Origin: Sphingomonas sp.
GTDB taxonomy: Bacteria; Pseudomonadota; Alphaproteobacteria; Sphingomonadales; Sphingomonadaceae
DNA length: 33,197 nt
Reading direction: 5' to 3'
Assembly: GCF_023266535.1 (NCBI RefSeq)
Contig: NZ_JAHFPY010000023.1
Coordinates: 1 to 33,197, forward strand
Numbering within the stretch: the stretch's first letter is position 1; each line of letters opens with the position of its first letter. Position numbers and translations under genes: made by a program. Under the pieces are notes generated by a model. The model saw only the letters and a list, made by a program, of their open reading frames with translations, did no database searches and was not told the DNA's origin. Shown here piece by piece: positions 1 through 8,741 of the stretch.

Positions 1-246
1 CAACGCCGTGACTTGCGCTGAATCCGCGTTCACATAGGCGTTGTCGGTCGTGACATGATCGCCGTCCGACATCAGCCACCAGCCGGCGCCGATGACGACT
101 TTCGCCGCCAGCAGCGCAGCCAGGATTTTCAGGCGCTTCTTGCGCTTGTCGGTCATCGGCACCTTCGGCGCGTCAACCGCAAGCACGGTTTCATAATGCT
201 GCGCTTCATGAGCTTCGTGCAGCTCTTTTGGATCCCTATCGGCCAT
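1..246 (-). CDS. emrA: EmrA-type membrane fusion protein, N-terminal part (cut by window start)
   Basis: This is the first 82 codons of a HlyD/EmrA-family periplasmic adaptor; the rest lies beyond position 1. The start is the ATG at 246-244. The visible part has a charged cytoplasmic N-terminus of about 40 residues, one membrane segment at roughly residues 42-58 (ILAALLAAKVVIGAGWWLM), and then the family hallmark TTDNAYVNADSAQVTAL, where the periplasmic barrel-sandwich domain begins. Such adaptors link an inner-membrane MFS (EmrB-like) or ABC exporter to an outer-membrane channel. The NodT-type channel gene lies 28 bp upstream on the same strand, so the two probably form one transcript, with the pump expected just outside the window. 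The family assignment is strong; the substrate cannot be read from the sequence. Confidence 0.85.
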   Translation of the reverse strand, partial: MADRDPKELHEAHEAQHYETVLAVDAPKVPMTDKRKKRLKILAALLAAKVVIGAGWWLMSDGDHVTTDNAYVNADSAQVTAL

Positions 247-274
247 TGTTCAGATTCCCTTTTTGAATGGATGG

Positions 275-1705
275 TCAGGCGCGCGAAAAGCCGCCGCCAA
301 GTGCGCGAACCAGCGCCACGTCGAGCTCGAAAGCCCGGGTCTCGAGCTCGGCCACGTTGAGGCGTGCGCCCAGCACGCTCTCTTCGGCCGAAAGCACGTC
401 GAGATAGGTGGAAAGCCCGCGCTCGTAGCGCTTACGGGCGAGGCTGTTGGCCTCTTCATAGTCGGCCAGTGCCCTGCGCGATTCAAACAGCCTGGCGTCA
501 AGGGCCCGCCGGCTGGTGACGGCATCCGCCGTCTCGCGCAGCGCCGTGATGATTTGCCGGTTATAAAGGGCAACGGCTTCGTCATAACGACCGCGTGCAC
601 CGCGGTACTGGCCTTGGAGCGCGCCGCCGTGGAACAGGGGTAAGGTTACCGCGGGGCTGACGCTTCCAAAGCTGGAAGTGGATGAGAAAATATCGCCGAT
701 GCCGAAGGCCGAGAGGCCGAGCAGGGCGGTGATGCTGATGTTCGGATAGAAGGCCGCCTTGGCCTCCTTGATCCGGCTGGCGTTGGCTTCGACACTCGCG
801 CGATAGGCGGCAATGTCGGGGCGGCGGCCGATCAGGTCGATCGTCGCATTGGCCGGAATGCCCTGCGCGACAAAGGTCGAAACGGACGGGCGCTGGATGG
901 CGAGGCCGCGGTCCGGCCCCTTGCCGACCAGCGCGGCGAGCGCATTGCGGGTGAGGCCAATCGCTTCGTCATTGGCGGCGAGGTCGTCGCGGGCGTCGGC
1001 AACGCGGCCCTCGGCCTGCTTCAGCTCGGCGCGCGTATCGAGACCGATCTCGACGCGCTGGTTGACCAGCTTGAGCGACTCCGAGCGAAGCTCAAGTGCG
1101 CGATCGAGCGTGTCGCGCTGGCGATAAAGCTGCGCCAGGTCGGCATAGGTCGAGGCAATGCCGGTGGTCAGCGCGAGGCGCGCTTGGGCCAGCTCATAAC
1201 CGGCCGCCTCGGAATCGGAGGTGGCGGCGGCCAGCGCCGCGCGATTCTTGCCCCACAGGTCGAGGTCGAACGAGAAGCTGAGGCCAGCGCTGCCGGTGCT
1301 GATCACCTTGCTGGCGTCGATGCCGAACGCCTTGATGTCCTTGGAATCGATCTTCTTGAAATCGGAGCTGGCGAAGGCGTCGACGCTCGGCGCCAATTTG
1401 CCACCCGCCTGCTGGGCAATGCCCTGCGCAGTACGGAAGCGTGCAGCAGCGGCTTCCACGTCAGGTGAGCCGGCGATTCCTTCCTCGATCAGTTGATTGA
1501 GCTGGGCGTCGCCATAGCGCAGCCACCAGCCCCGGTCGGGCCACGGCGCGCCGGTCGGCGTTAGTGACGCACTGGCCGCATAATCGCTAGCCGAACGCAT
1601 TTCCGGCTTCGCGCCGAGGTTTGGAATCGAAGCGCACGCGGTCGTCGCGAGCAACGGCAAAAGGATGGCTGCGCGGCGGAGCCACGTGCCCTGCAGGCTA
1701 GTCAT
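275..1705 (-). CDS. NodT-family outer-membrane efflux lipoprotein (TolC-like)
   Basis: This 476-residue protein is an outer-membrane factor of tripartite efflux pumps, forming a trimeric channel-tunnel. The N-terminus is a lipoprotein signal (two Arg, a hydrophobic stretch, then LATTAC), so the mature protein is probably lipid-anchored at Cys24. Two outer-membrane efflux repeats follow. The first starts near WWLRYGDAQLNQLIEE and the second has the typical RRPDIAAYRASVEANASR segment near mid-protein. The C-terminal part carries the ERGLSTYLDVLSAEE motif common to NodT proteins. It is first in the leftward unit with the EmrA-type gene and divergent from a TetR gene; the shared 115-bp gap holds a palindrome that is the likely operator. 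Length is normal for the family. Which compounds it exports is unknown. Confidence 0.92.
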   Translation of the reverse strand: MTSLQGTWLRRAAILLPLLATTACASIPNLGAKPEMRSASDYAASASLTPTGAPWPDRGWWLRYGDAQLNQLIEEGIAGSPDVEAAAARFRTAQGIAQQAGGKLAPSVDAFASSDFKKIDSKDIKAFGIDASKVISTGSAGLSFSFDLDLWGKNRAALAAATSDSEAAGYELAQARLALTTGIASTYADLAQLYRQRDTLDRALELRSESLKLVNQRVEIGLDTRAELKQAEGRVADARDDLAANDEAIGLTRNALAALVGKGPDRGLAIQRPSVSTFVAQGIPANATIDLIGRRPDIAAYRASVEANASRIKEAKAAFYPNISITALLGLSAFGIGDIFSSTSSFGSVSPAVTLPLFHGGALQGQYRGARGRYDEAVALYNRQIITALRETADAVTSRRALDARLFESRRALADYEEANSLARKRYERGLSTYLDVLSAEESVLGARLNVAELETRAFELDVALVRALGGGFSRA

Positions 1706-1726
1706 TGTCGAAATCCCTTGATTCGC

Positions 1727-1752
1727 GTAACTGTACTGTACGGTTTAGTTAC
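1727..1752. promoter_or_regulatory. Palindromic operator candidate between nodT-type gene and tetR
   Basis: This is a 26-bp imperfect palindrome with perfect 6-bp ends (GTAACT and AGTTAC); 20 of 26 positions agree with the reverse complement. It contains two overlapping copies of ACTGTAC (1730-1736, 1735-1741). An inverted copy of the same heptamer (GTACAGT) lies at 1790-1796, close to the tetR start. Divergent TetR-family genes normally bind such sites to repress both themselves and the neighbouring pump. The palindrome is seen directly; the role is inferred. Confidence 0.65.
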
Positions 1753-1807
1753 GAGTCGCGGGCTTGTCAATTCAAAACTGAACGCCCATGTACAGTATTA
1801 GATTTTT

Positions 1808-1814
1808 GGAGGAG
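1808..1814 (+). promoter_or_regulatory. Ribosome binding site that fixes the tetR start at 1821
   Basis: GGAGGAG lies 6 nt before the GTG at 1821. The in-frame ATG at 1788 has no Shine-Dalgarno match and overlaps a predicted regulator-binding heptamer. The GTG at 1821 is therefore the better start. Confidence 0.7.
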
Positions 1815-1820
1815 TTGCGC

Positions 1821-2492
1821 GTGGCGCGAGTGAGAACCAATGAAAAGCGGCTAGAGATTGTCAAAGCCGCACAGGAATTGTTCGAGCTGCACGGGTTCGA
1901 TCGCACATCGATGGCGATGATTTCCGAGCGAGTCGGCGGTTCGAAAGCCACGCTCTACGGCTACTTCCGCTCGAAAGAGGAGATCTTGTCCGCCGTCCTG
2001 GTTTATGACGTCACGGAAGAAGCCGACCGGCTGATGAATGAGATTCTCGCAGCCGGGAATTTGCGAGACGGCCTGGTCCAGCTCGGCTTCGCTTATATGA
2101 TGCGGCGACTGTCTGCGACTCCCGTGGCCAATATCCGCATGGTGGCGACGCTTCCCAACGGATCGGCAATCGGCAAGGATTTCTACGAGAAGGTGCTTCG
2201 TCCGGCGTGGCAGCGGCTCGCCGATCGGTTCGAGATAATGATGGATGCGGGCATCCTCCAACGGACCGATCCCTGGATCGCGGCAATGCATTGGAAGGGC
2301 CTCAACGAATGGGACATGTTCGAATGTCGGCTGCTGCAGGCCATTCCCGGCCCCGACCCTGAGGTTCTAAAGGTTTCCGCCGCGCTCGCCGCTGACGCCT
2401 TCCTCAAACTCTACGCCACGGACGCTGAGAAGGCCAAGAAGGCCAAGCCCTCCGCGACCAAGGCGGCCAAGCCGAAAAGAAAGGCAGCCTAA
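1821..2492 (+). CDS. TetR/AcrR-family repressor with Lys/Ala-rich C-terminal tail
   Basis: This regulator of about 223 residues starts at GTG 1821, with an SD site just upstream. An alternative ATG at 1788 would add 11 residues. Residues 5-60 form a TetR DNA-binding domain: RLEIVKAAQELFELHGFDR, then the helix-turn-helix around TSMAMISERVGGSKATLYGY and the FRSKEEILSAVL helix. The remainder is an all-helical ligand-binding domain resembling the AcrR C-terminal class. The last 22 or so residues are a basic low-complexity tail (EKAKKAKPSATKAAKPKRK), unusual for the family and reminiscent of histone H1-like tails. The gene is divergent from the NodT/EmrA unit and its stop codon overlaps the stop of the convergent RND-operon outer-membrane gene (shared CTAA at 2489-2492). 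It probably represses the adjacent efflux genes. The inducer is unknown. Confidence 0.9.
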   Translation: MARVRTNEKRLEIVKAAQELFELHGFDRTSMAMISERVGGSKATLYGYFRSKEEILSAVLVYDVTEEADRLMNEILAAGNLRDGLVQLGFAYMMRRLSATPVANIRMVATLPNGSAIGKDFYEKVLRPAWQRLADRFEIMMDAGILQRTDPWIAAMHWKGLNEWDMFECRLLQAIPGPDPEVLKVSAALAADAFLKLYATDAEKAKKAKPSATKAAKPKRKAA

Positions 2493-3895
2493 GCCGCCCT
2501 GCCCCAACCGCCGCCCAGCGCCCTGAACAGGTCGATCTGGGCCGTTGCGACCTGGCCGTTCATCGCCGCCAGGTCCGCTTCGCTTTCGGCAAAGGTCCGT
2601 TCCGCATCGAGCAGGGCGAGCGAATCCACCTGCCCTTCCCGCTGTTGCGCACGGACGATCTTGGCGGCGACCTCGGCTTCGTTGCGCGCCGACTTCAGCG
2701 CTTCGAGCCGCTGCAGCGCATTGGCATAAGCGGACAAGGCCGTTTCCGTCTCCTGCAGCGAGCGCAGCACCGTACCGTCGAAATCGGCCAGCGCTTCCTG
2801 CGCTCCCGCTTCGGAGCCTTCAACGCGCGCACGGGCGCGCGCATGATCGGAGAAGGACCAGCTGATCAGCGGCCCGAGCAGGAAACCGATCGGGTTGCTG
2901 AACAGATTGCCAAGGCTTCCGGCCGAAGCGCCCAGCGACCCGCCAAGCGTGATCCGCGGGTAGAGCTCCGCCGTAGCCACTCCAATTCGGGCGGTTGACG
3001 CCGCCAACCGCCGCTCCGCCGCCCGAACGTCGGGCCGGCGGGCGAGCAACTGGGCTCCGTCGCCGACCGGGATCGGCCGGTCGAGGCTCAGCGATGAGGT
3101 TCGCGCGCCCGCCTGTTGGGGCAGCTCGGCGGGCGCGCGTCCGGTCAGGGTCGCCAATCTGAAGAGCGCATTGTCACGCTCGGCGGCGATGGCCGGAATC
3201 TCGGCTTGTCTCTGGTTTCGTAAGGTGGCGATGCGGGCGGTATCGAGGCGGCTGTTCAGCCCGACCTCGACCCGGCGCTCGGTCAATTGCAGCGAGGTAT
3301 CCAGCAGCTCGACGATATGCTGCGCCACTGCCAGCCGCTCGGCGGCATTGGCAGCATCGGCATAGGCGCGTGCCGTATCGGCAACGATCGCCACGCGGAC
3401 CGCGTCGGCGTCGGCATCCGCGGCGGCGACATCGCCGCGCGCCGCTTCGACGCCGCGGCTGACCCGGCCGAACAGGTCGACCTCATAGCTGATGTCGAGC
3501 CCGGCATCGAAGCTGGTGCTGGCGTCCTTGTCGCCCGGATCGCGGCCTCGCGTGACTCCGCCGCTCACGCCGCCCTGCGGCAGCCGGTCGACCTTGGTCT
3601 CCTTGAGCGCCGCCCGGGCCTTGGCCAGCCGCGCGACGGCTGCCCGGACATCGGTGTTGTGGGCCAGCGCGTCGGCGATCAGCCCGTCGAGCACCGGGTC
3701 ATTGTACAGCCGCCACCAGTCGCCCTGGACCGGAGCCAGCGGAGCCAATGCCGGACCCTTGGCGGCAATGAATGGCCCGGCCGCGGCTGAAGCCGACTTC
3801 GGCGCAGCATAATCCGGTCCGACCGCGCAGGCGGCCAGCGCCAGCGCCGAGACCAGGGTAGTGAGATGCCTCAAATGCTTCATCGTAAACCTCAT
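2489..3895 (-). CDS. NodT-family outer-membrane lipoprotein of the RND efflux operon
   Basis: This 468-residue outer-membrane channel protein is the last gene of the RND operon. The start ATG (3895-3893) overlaps the RND pump stop codon as ATGA, which implies translational coupling; a second Met at codon 5 is an alternative start. The signal sequence ends in the lipobox LAAC followed by AVGPDYAAP, the standard NodT/OprM N-terminus. Two efflux-protein repeats follow, with the typical WWRLYNDPVLDGLIADAL and RRPDVRAAERRLAASTARI segments. The protein should assemble as a trimer and dock with the adaptor encoded at 7087-8352. It is only distantly similar to the other NodT-type protein here (275-1705), so the two efflux systems each have a dedicated channel. 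Confidence 0.93.
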   Translation of the reverse strand: MRFTMKHLRHLTTLVSALALAACAVGPDYAAPKSASAAAGPFIAAKGPALAPLAPVQGDWWRLYNDPVLDGLIADALAHNTDVRAAVARLAKARAALKETKVDRLPQGGVSGGVTRGRDPGDKDASTSFDAGLDISYEVDLFGRVSRGVEAARGDVAAADADADAVRVAIVADTARAYADAANAAERLAVAQHIVELLDTSLQLTERRVEVGLNSRLDTARIATLRNQRQAEIPAIAAERDNALFRLATLTGRAPAELPQQAGARTSSLSLDRPIPVGDGAQLLARRPDVRAAERRLAASTARIGVATAELYPRITLGGSLGASAGSLGNLFSNPIGFLLGPLISWSFSDHARARARVEGSEAGAQEALADFDGTVLRSLQETETALSAYANALQRLEALKSARNEAEVAAKIVRAQQREGQVDSLALLDAERTFAESEADLAAMNGQVATAQIDLFRALGGGWGRAA

Positions 3896-6800
3896 TCCGC
3901 CGGCAACGGCGCGAGCTCGGGCTGGGCGGGGCCCTGACGGGGCTTCCTCAGCCGGTCACCCAGCGCGCGCGTGGCGACGTAGAAGACAGGAGTGAACACC
4001 AGGCCGAAGGCGGTGACACCGATCATTCCGAAGAACACCGCCGTGCCGAGCGCCTGGCGCAGCTCGTATCCGGGTCCGCTCGCGACCACCAACGGCAGCA
4101 CACCCAGGATGAAGGCAAAGCTGGTCATCAGGATCGGGCGAAGCCGGGTCCTAGCCGCCTCGACCGCGGCTTCGAGTGCGGTCGCGCCGCGCTCCTCGGC
4201 CTGCTTGGCAAACTCGACGATCAGGATGGCATTCTTGGCCGCCAGCGCAATCAGCACGATCAGGCCGATCTGGGTCAGGATATTATTGTCCATCCCCCGC
4301 AAATTGACGCCGGCCATGGCCGCCAGCAGCGTCATCGGCACGATCAGGATGATCGCCAACGGCAGCAGCAGGCTTTCGAACTGCGCGGCAAGAACCAGGA
4401 AGACGAACACCACTGACAGAGCGAAGATCAGGATGGCGATGTTGCCCGCTGCCTGCTGCTGGAAGGCGATCCCGGTCCATTCGGTCGAGAAGCCCGCCGG
4501 CAGCTTGGCCGCCAGATCGCCCATGACTTTCATCGCCTGGCCGGTTGACGTTCCGGGCGCGGTCTCACCATCGACCTCGACCGCGGGGAAGAGGTTGTAG
4601 CGGGTGACCCGGTACGGGCCGGTCTTGTCGCTGAAGGTCGCGACCGAACCGATCGGCACCATCGCTCCGCTGTTCGACCGGGTCTTCAATTGGGCGATGT
4701 CCGCAGGGTCGTCGCGCGCCGAAGCTTCGGCCTGCGCGGTCACCCGGTAGGTGCGGCCGAGCAGGTTGAAGTCGTTGACGTAAGCCGAGCCCAGATAAAC
4801 CTGCAGCGCCTCGAATACCCGCTCCGGCGGAACGCCGAGCATGTCCGCCTTGGCCCGGTCGATGTCGGCCCAGATCCGCGGGGTCGCGGTATTATAGAGC
4901 GTGAAGACGTTCTTCAGCCGCGGATCCTGGTGCGCCGAACCGATCAGCTGGCCGGCCGCCTGCTCGAGGGCCTGGTAGCCCATGTCGCTGCGGTCCTGGA
5001 CGATCATGCGATAGCCGCCGCCATTGCCGATGCCCTGGATGACCGGCGGTGGGATGACGAACACGAACGCCTCGTCCATGTCGGCCAGCGCGGCGCGCAT
5101 GTCATTTTCGATATTGAGCTCGGTGCGGTCGGTGCCGGCGCGCTCCTCGAACGGCTTGAAGGTGACATAGGCGGCACCGGCGTTGGACGCCTGCGTGCCC
5201 GACGCACCGTCGAAGCCCGAGAACATCACCGCCTGGTCGACTCCGGGCACCTTCAGCAGCTTGGCCACCGCTTTCTTGAGCACCGCGTCGGTCCGCTCGA
5301 TCGAGCTTCCCGGCGGAAGCTGGATGGCGGCCAGCGCGTAGCCCTGGTCCTGGGCCGGGACGAAGCCGGCCGGGGTCGCCCAGAATATCGCCAGGGTCAG
5401 CGCGACCAGCCCGCCGTAGACGGTCAGCGCGCGCTTCGGCGCATGGGTGATGCGACGGGTGAAGCCGGCATACCATTCGCTGAGGCGCCCGAACGCCTCG
5501 TTGAACTTGTCGCCTGCGCGATGCAGCGCGCCCATCACGCCGGTTTCGGCGCGGTGGTCACTGCGCGGCTTCAGCAGCAGCGCGGCCAGCGCCGGCGACA
5601 AGGTCAGTGACAGCAGCAGCGAAATTACCGTCGAGGCGGCGATGGTCACCGCGAACTGACGATAGAATTCGCCGGTGATGCCGGTAAGGAAAGTGGTCGG
5701 CACGAATACCGCGATCAGCACCACGCCGATCGCCACCAGCGCCGCCGACACTTCGTCCATCGAGCGGTGCGACGCTTCCTTCGGGTCGAGGCCATGTTCG
5801 AGGTTGCGCTCGACATTCTCGACCACGACGATAGCATCGTCGACGACGATGCCGATCGCCAGCACCAGGCCGAACATCGACAGCGTGTTGAGCGAATAGC
5901 CGAGCGCCGCCAGCACTGCGAAGGTGCCGATCAGCGAAACCGGAATGGCGACGATCGGGATCACCGCCGCGCGCCAGCTTTGCAGGAAGACGATGATCAC
6001 CAGCACCACCAGCAGCATCGCCTCGAGCAGCGTTTCCTGCACGGCGGTCATCGATTCGCTGATGAATTCTGTAGGATTCCAGATGATCCGGTACTCGAGC
6101 CCCTTGGGGAAGCTCTTGGCGGCATCCGCCAGCTCGCGCTTCACGCCTTCCGAGGCGGCGAGCGCATTGGTGCCCGGCCTTTGTGTAATCCCCAGGATAA
6201 TCGAGTCGGTGCCCGAGAGGTAGGCGTTGACGCCATAATCGGACGCGCCAAGCTCGACCCGCGCCACATCGCGCAACCGGGTGATGGCGCCCGTCGCCGG
6301 ATCGCTGCGAATGACGATGTTGGAAAATTCGTCGGCGGTCTTGAAGCGCCCCTGGGTCTCGACGTTGAGCTGCTGCGCCGTGCCGGTGTCATAGGGCGGC
6401 TGGCCGACCACGCCGGCCGCGACTTGCACGTTCTGGCTGCGTAGCGCATTGACCACTTCGCCGGCGGTGAGGCCGAGTGTCGCCGCGCGGCCCGGATCGA
6501 TCCAGACCCGCATGGCATAGTCACGCGCACCGAAGATCTGCACGTCACCGATGCCGTCGACACGGGTCAGCCGGTCGCGAATCTGGGTCAGCGCATAGTT
6601 GGACACATAGCCGCGATCGAGCGAGCCGTCGGGCGACAGCACGTTGACGGCCATCAGCCAACTCGGCTGCTCCTTGCGGACCACCACGCCCTGGCGGCGG
6701 ACCTCTTCGGGCAAGCGCGGTTCGGCCAGCGCGACGCGGTTCTGGACCAGCACCTGCGCGGTATCCAGATCAGTGCCGAGCTTGAAGGTGACGGTGATCG

Positions 6801-7071
6801 TCACCCGCCCGTCGCCGGTCGATTGCGACGACTGGTAGAGCATGTTGTCGACGCCGTTGATCTGCTGCTCGATTGGCGCGGCGACCGTGTCGGCGACAGT
6901 CTCGGCCGAGGCACCCGGATAGTTGGTGCTGACCGTCACCGTCGGCGGGACGACGTCGGGGAATTGCGATACCGGCAGGCCGACATAAGCAAAGGCGCCG
7001 ATGATCGTGATGATGATCGCGATCACCGCGGCAAAGATCGGCCGCCGGATAAAGAAGTGGCTAAAGCGCAT
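3892..7071 (-). CDS. RND multidrug efflux pump, HAE1 family inner-membrane permease
   Basis: This 1059-residue protein has the normal length for AcrB/MexF-type proton-drug antiporters. It begins with MRFSHFFIRRPIFAAVIAII, the conserved first transmembrane helix, and has two large periplasmic loops and 12 predicted membrane segments in two similar halves. The proton-relay Asp pair in helix 4 is present (GIVVDDAIVVVEN, Asp411-Asp412). The second half carries the matching conserved membrane motif LAAKNAILIVEFAKQ. The sequence style resembles the MexF/AdeG branch more than AcrB, but that is a judgement by eye. The gene lies 15 nt after the adaptor gene and overlaps the outer-membrane gene by 4 nt, giving a complete tripartite pump in one operon. 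The substrate range cannot be inferred. Confidence 0.95.
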   Translation of the reverse strand: MRFSHFFIRRPIFAAVIAIIITIIGAFAYVGLPVSQFPDVVPPTVTVSTNYPGASAETVADTVAAPIEQQINGVDNMLYQSSQSTGDGRVTITVTFKLGTDLDTAQVLVQNRVALAEPRLPEEVRRQGVVVRKEQPSWLMAVNVLSPDGSLDRGYVSNYALTQIRDRLTRVDGIGDVQIFGARDYAMRVWIDPGRAATLGLTAGEVVNALRSQNVQVAAGVVGQPPYDTGTAQQLNVETQGRFKTADEFSNIVIRSDPATGAITRLRDVARVELGASDYGVNAYLSGTDSIILGITQRPGTNALAASEGVKRELADAAKSFPKGLEYRIIWNPTEFISESMTAVQETLLEAMLLVVLVIIVFLQSWRAAVIPIVAIPVSLIGTFAVLAALGYSLNTLSMFGLVLAIGIVVDDAIVVVENVERNLEHGLDPKEASHRSMDEVSAALVAIGVVLIAVFVPTTFLTGITGEFYRQFAVTIAASTVISLLLSLTLSPALAALLLKPRSDHRAETGVMGALHRAGDKFNEAFGRLSEWYAGFTRRITHAPKRALTVYGGLVALTLAIFWATPAGFVPAQDQGYALAAIQLPPGSSIERTDAVLKKAVAKLLKVPGVDQAVMFSGFDGASGTQASNAGAAYVTFKPFEERAGTDRTELNIENDMRAALADMDEAFVFVIPPPVIQGIGNGGGYRMIVQDRSDMGYQALEQAAGQLIGSAHQDPRLKNVFTLYNTATPRIWADIDRAKADMLGVPPERVFEALQVYLGSAYVNDFNLLGRTYRVTAQAEASARDDPADIAQLKTRSNSGAMVPIGSVATFSDKTGPYRVTRYNLFPAVEVDGETAPGTSTGQAMKVMGDLAAKLPAGFSTEWTGIAFQQQAAGNIAILIFALSVVFVFLVLAAQFESLLLPLAIILIVPMTLLAAMAGVNLRGMDNNILTQIGLIVLIALAAKNAILIVEFAKQAEERGATALEAAVEAARTRLRPILMTSFAFILGVLPLVVASGPGYELRQALGTAVFFGMIGVTAFGLVFTPVFYVATRALGDRLRKPRQGPAQPELAPLPAE

Positions 7072-7086
7072 GGGGCTTTGCTCCGA

Positions 7087-8352
7087 TTAGTTGGCGGCGA
7101 ACGTTGCTTGCGACGCGCTCGGCGTAGACGGCGGCGGGCCTTTGACCGCGCTGGCGTCATATTTGATCTGGGTGACGCGCGGCTGCACCTTGGCACCCGG
7201 CATGGCGAACTGAACGCCCTGGACGATCACCCGGTCGGTCTTGGCAAGGCCCGAGCGGATGGCGCGAAGGTTGCCGACCAGCGGACCGGGTTCGACCGGC
7301 TTGGCCGCGACCGTGTCGTCCTTGCCGACCACCAGCACGATCTTGCGCGCCTGGTCGGTGCGCACGGCCGCGTCCGGGATCAGCAGCGCCGGCACCGTGC
7401 CGCCGTCCGCCAGCCTCATGTTGCCGAACATGCCCGGCGCCAGGAACAGAGTCGGGTTGGCGACCACTGCCCGGGCGCGGATCGTTCCCGAATTCTGGCT
7501 GATGCCATTGTCGGTAAAGTCGAGCTTGCCGCGCCAGCTATATTGCGCCTCGTCCTGCAGGCGGATCTCGGCGGTCTCGCCGGCGCCATGGTTGGCCAGC
7601 CGCTGGCGGGACGTCTTGAGATAGAGCGATTCCGGCACGTCGAAAGTGAAGTAGATCGGGTCAAGCGCGTTGATGGTGGTCATCAGCGTTTCGCCCGACG
7701 CTACCAAATTGCCCGGATCGATCCGGCGATCCGAAACACGGCCGCTGATCGGCGCGCGAACGTATGCGAATTCGACGTCGAGCGCTCGCGAGCTGACACG
7801 GGCCCGAGCGGCCGCCAGGGCAGCCTGCGCCGACCTGACGGTGGCGGTCAGCCGGTCAACGTCGCTTTGCGAGACGGCCTGGGCCTCGACAAGCCGCTTG
7901 GCACGGCCGAGATTAATCTCGGCCAGGGACAAGTCGCTCTGCGCGGCGGCGACGGCGGCGCGCGCTTCGGCAAGGGCTGCCCCGAATGGCCGCGGATCGA
8001 TCGTGAACAGCAGCTGGCCCTTCTGGACGATCTGGCCGTCGGTGAAGTGCACGCCAATGATCTGGCCGGAGACGCGCGGACGCACCTCTACGCTGCGGCT
8101 GGCTTCGAACCGGCCGACATAATCGTCCCATTGGTTGATGTTCTGCTCGAGGGGTGCCGCGACCGTTACCATGGGGGCAGGAGGAGCAGCTGCAGGGGAA
8201 GGAGCGCTGTTCCAATAGGTAACGGCCGCGACAAGCAGGACCAGCGGCGTGCCGTAGATGGCGGCACGCTGCCAGCGTGGACGTTGGGCGATCCTGGCGC
8301 TGAGCGTTTGCTGCTCAGCGTCGGCCGCCGAAACTTGGCTGATCATGTTCAT
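7087..8352 (-). CDS. RND efflux periplasmic adaptor (membrane fusion protein)
   Basis: This 421-residue HlyD/AcrA-type adaptor bridges the RND permease and the outer-membrane channel. The start ATG at 8352 overlaps the stop of the preceding small gene as ATGA; an in-frame ATG at 8346 is possible. An N-terminal membrane anchor lies at about residues 30-47 (AIYGTPLVLLVAAVTYW). There is no lipobox, so it is anchored by this helix rather than by lipid. The barrel-sandwich starts with the family motif YVGRFEASRSVEVRPRVSG, followed by a short alpha-hairpin of about 70 residues and the returning lipoyl half (AYVRAPISGRVSDRRIDPG). The C-terminus is a Pro/Ser/Ala-rich tail. It is the second gene of the four-gene efflux operon. 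Confidence 0.94.
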   Translation of the reverse strand: MNMISQVSAADAEQQTLSARIAQRPRWQRAAIYGTPLVLLVAAVTYWNSAPSPAAAPPAPMVTVAAPLEQNINQWDDYVGRFEASRSVEVRPRVSGQIIGVHFTDGQIVQKGQLLFTIDPRPFGAALAEARAAVAAAQSDLSLAEINLGRAKRLVEAQAVSQSDVDRLTATVRSAQAALAAARARVSSRALDVEFAYVRAPISGRVSDRRIDPGNLVASGETLMTTINALDPIYFTFDVPESLYLKTSRQRLANHGAGETAEIRLQDEAQYSWRGKLDFTDNGISQNSGTIRARAVVANPTLFLAPGMFGNMRLADGGTVPALLIPDAAVRTDQARKIVLVVGKDDTVAAKPVEPGPLVGNLRAIRSGLAKTDRVIVQGVQFAMPGAKVQPRVTQIKYDASAVKGPPPSTPSASQATFAAN

Positions 8353-8741
8353 GCAGTTATTCCTTGAGGACCGCTGACGGCGGCGCGGATGCTGTGCACC
8401 ATCAGCTCATATTGATCGGGACTGAATCCGGCCGAGAGGAACGACGCGACGTCCTCGCCCGGCACGGTGAAACCATAGTGCCAGCCGAGCACGGCCATGC
8501 GGCGGAGCGACTCCAGCCGCTCGTTGGCCAGCTCCGGGTTGCCCTTGCGGTTCAACAGCCAGTTGATGAAGCGACCGAGGCGGCCCGGCTCGCGCAACGT
8601 CGACAGGCTGTCGACCTTGGCCAGCCGGATCACCGACCATTCGAGCCGCGAGAAATCGGGCCTGGCAGTGTCGTTGGCCGGGACGCCCCTCAGGGCAATC
8701 GGCTCGGCGTTGTGCGGTTCGATGCGCGCTGCAAATGCCAT
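8349..8741 (-). CDS. Small protein of unknown function leading the RND operon
   Basis: I do not recognise this 130-residue protein. The start ATG at 8741 is chosen because GGGAG lies about 8 nt upstream; a longer in-frame reading to 8825 has no such support. There is no signal peptide or membrane segment. The protein looks soluble, cytoplasmic and largely helical, with a basic middle region (RLGRFINWLLNRKGNPELAN), a conserved-looking GWHYGFTVPGEDV segment and a final AGFSPDQYELMVHSI helix. It is the first gene of the efflux operon and is coupled to the adaptor gene by an ATGA overlap, so it is co-expressed with the pump. It could be a regulator or a small accessory factor. The coding assignment is supported by the tight overlap and plausible start; the function is open. 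Confidence 0.75.
   Translation of the reverse strand: MAFAARIEPHNAEPIALRGVPANDTARPDFSRLEWSVIRLAKVDSLSTLREPGRLGRFINWLLNRKGNPELANERLESLRRMAVLGWHYGFTVPGEDVASFLSAGFSPDQYELMVHSIRAAVSGPQGITA

Noticed and set aside
1788-1820. Longer N-terminus for the first TetR (ATG at 1788)
   Set aside because: No ribosome-binding site, overlaps an operator heptamer, and the GTG at 1821 has GGAGGAG at ideal spacing.
6823-8367. 514-codon open frame on the plus strand opposite the RND adaptor and pump genes
   Set aside because: Low-complexity Arg/Asp/His-rich translation with no family motifs; it is an antisense shadow of strong minus-strand genes in GC-rich DNA.
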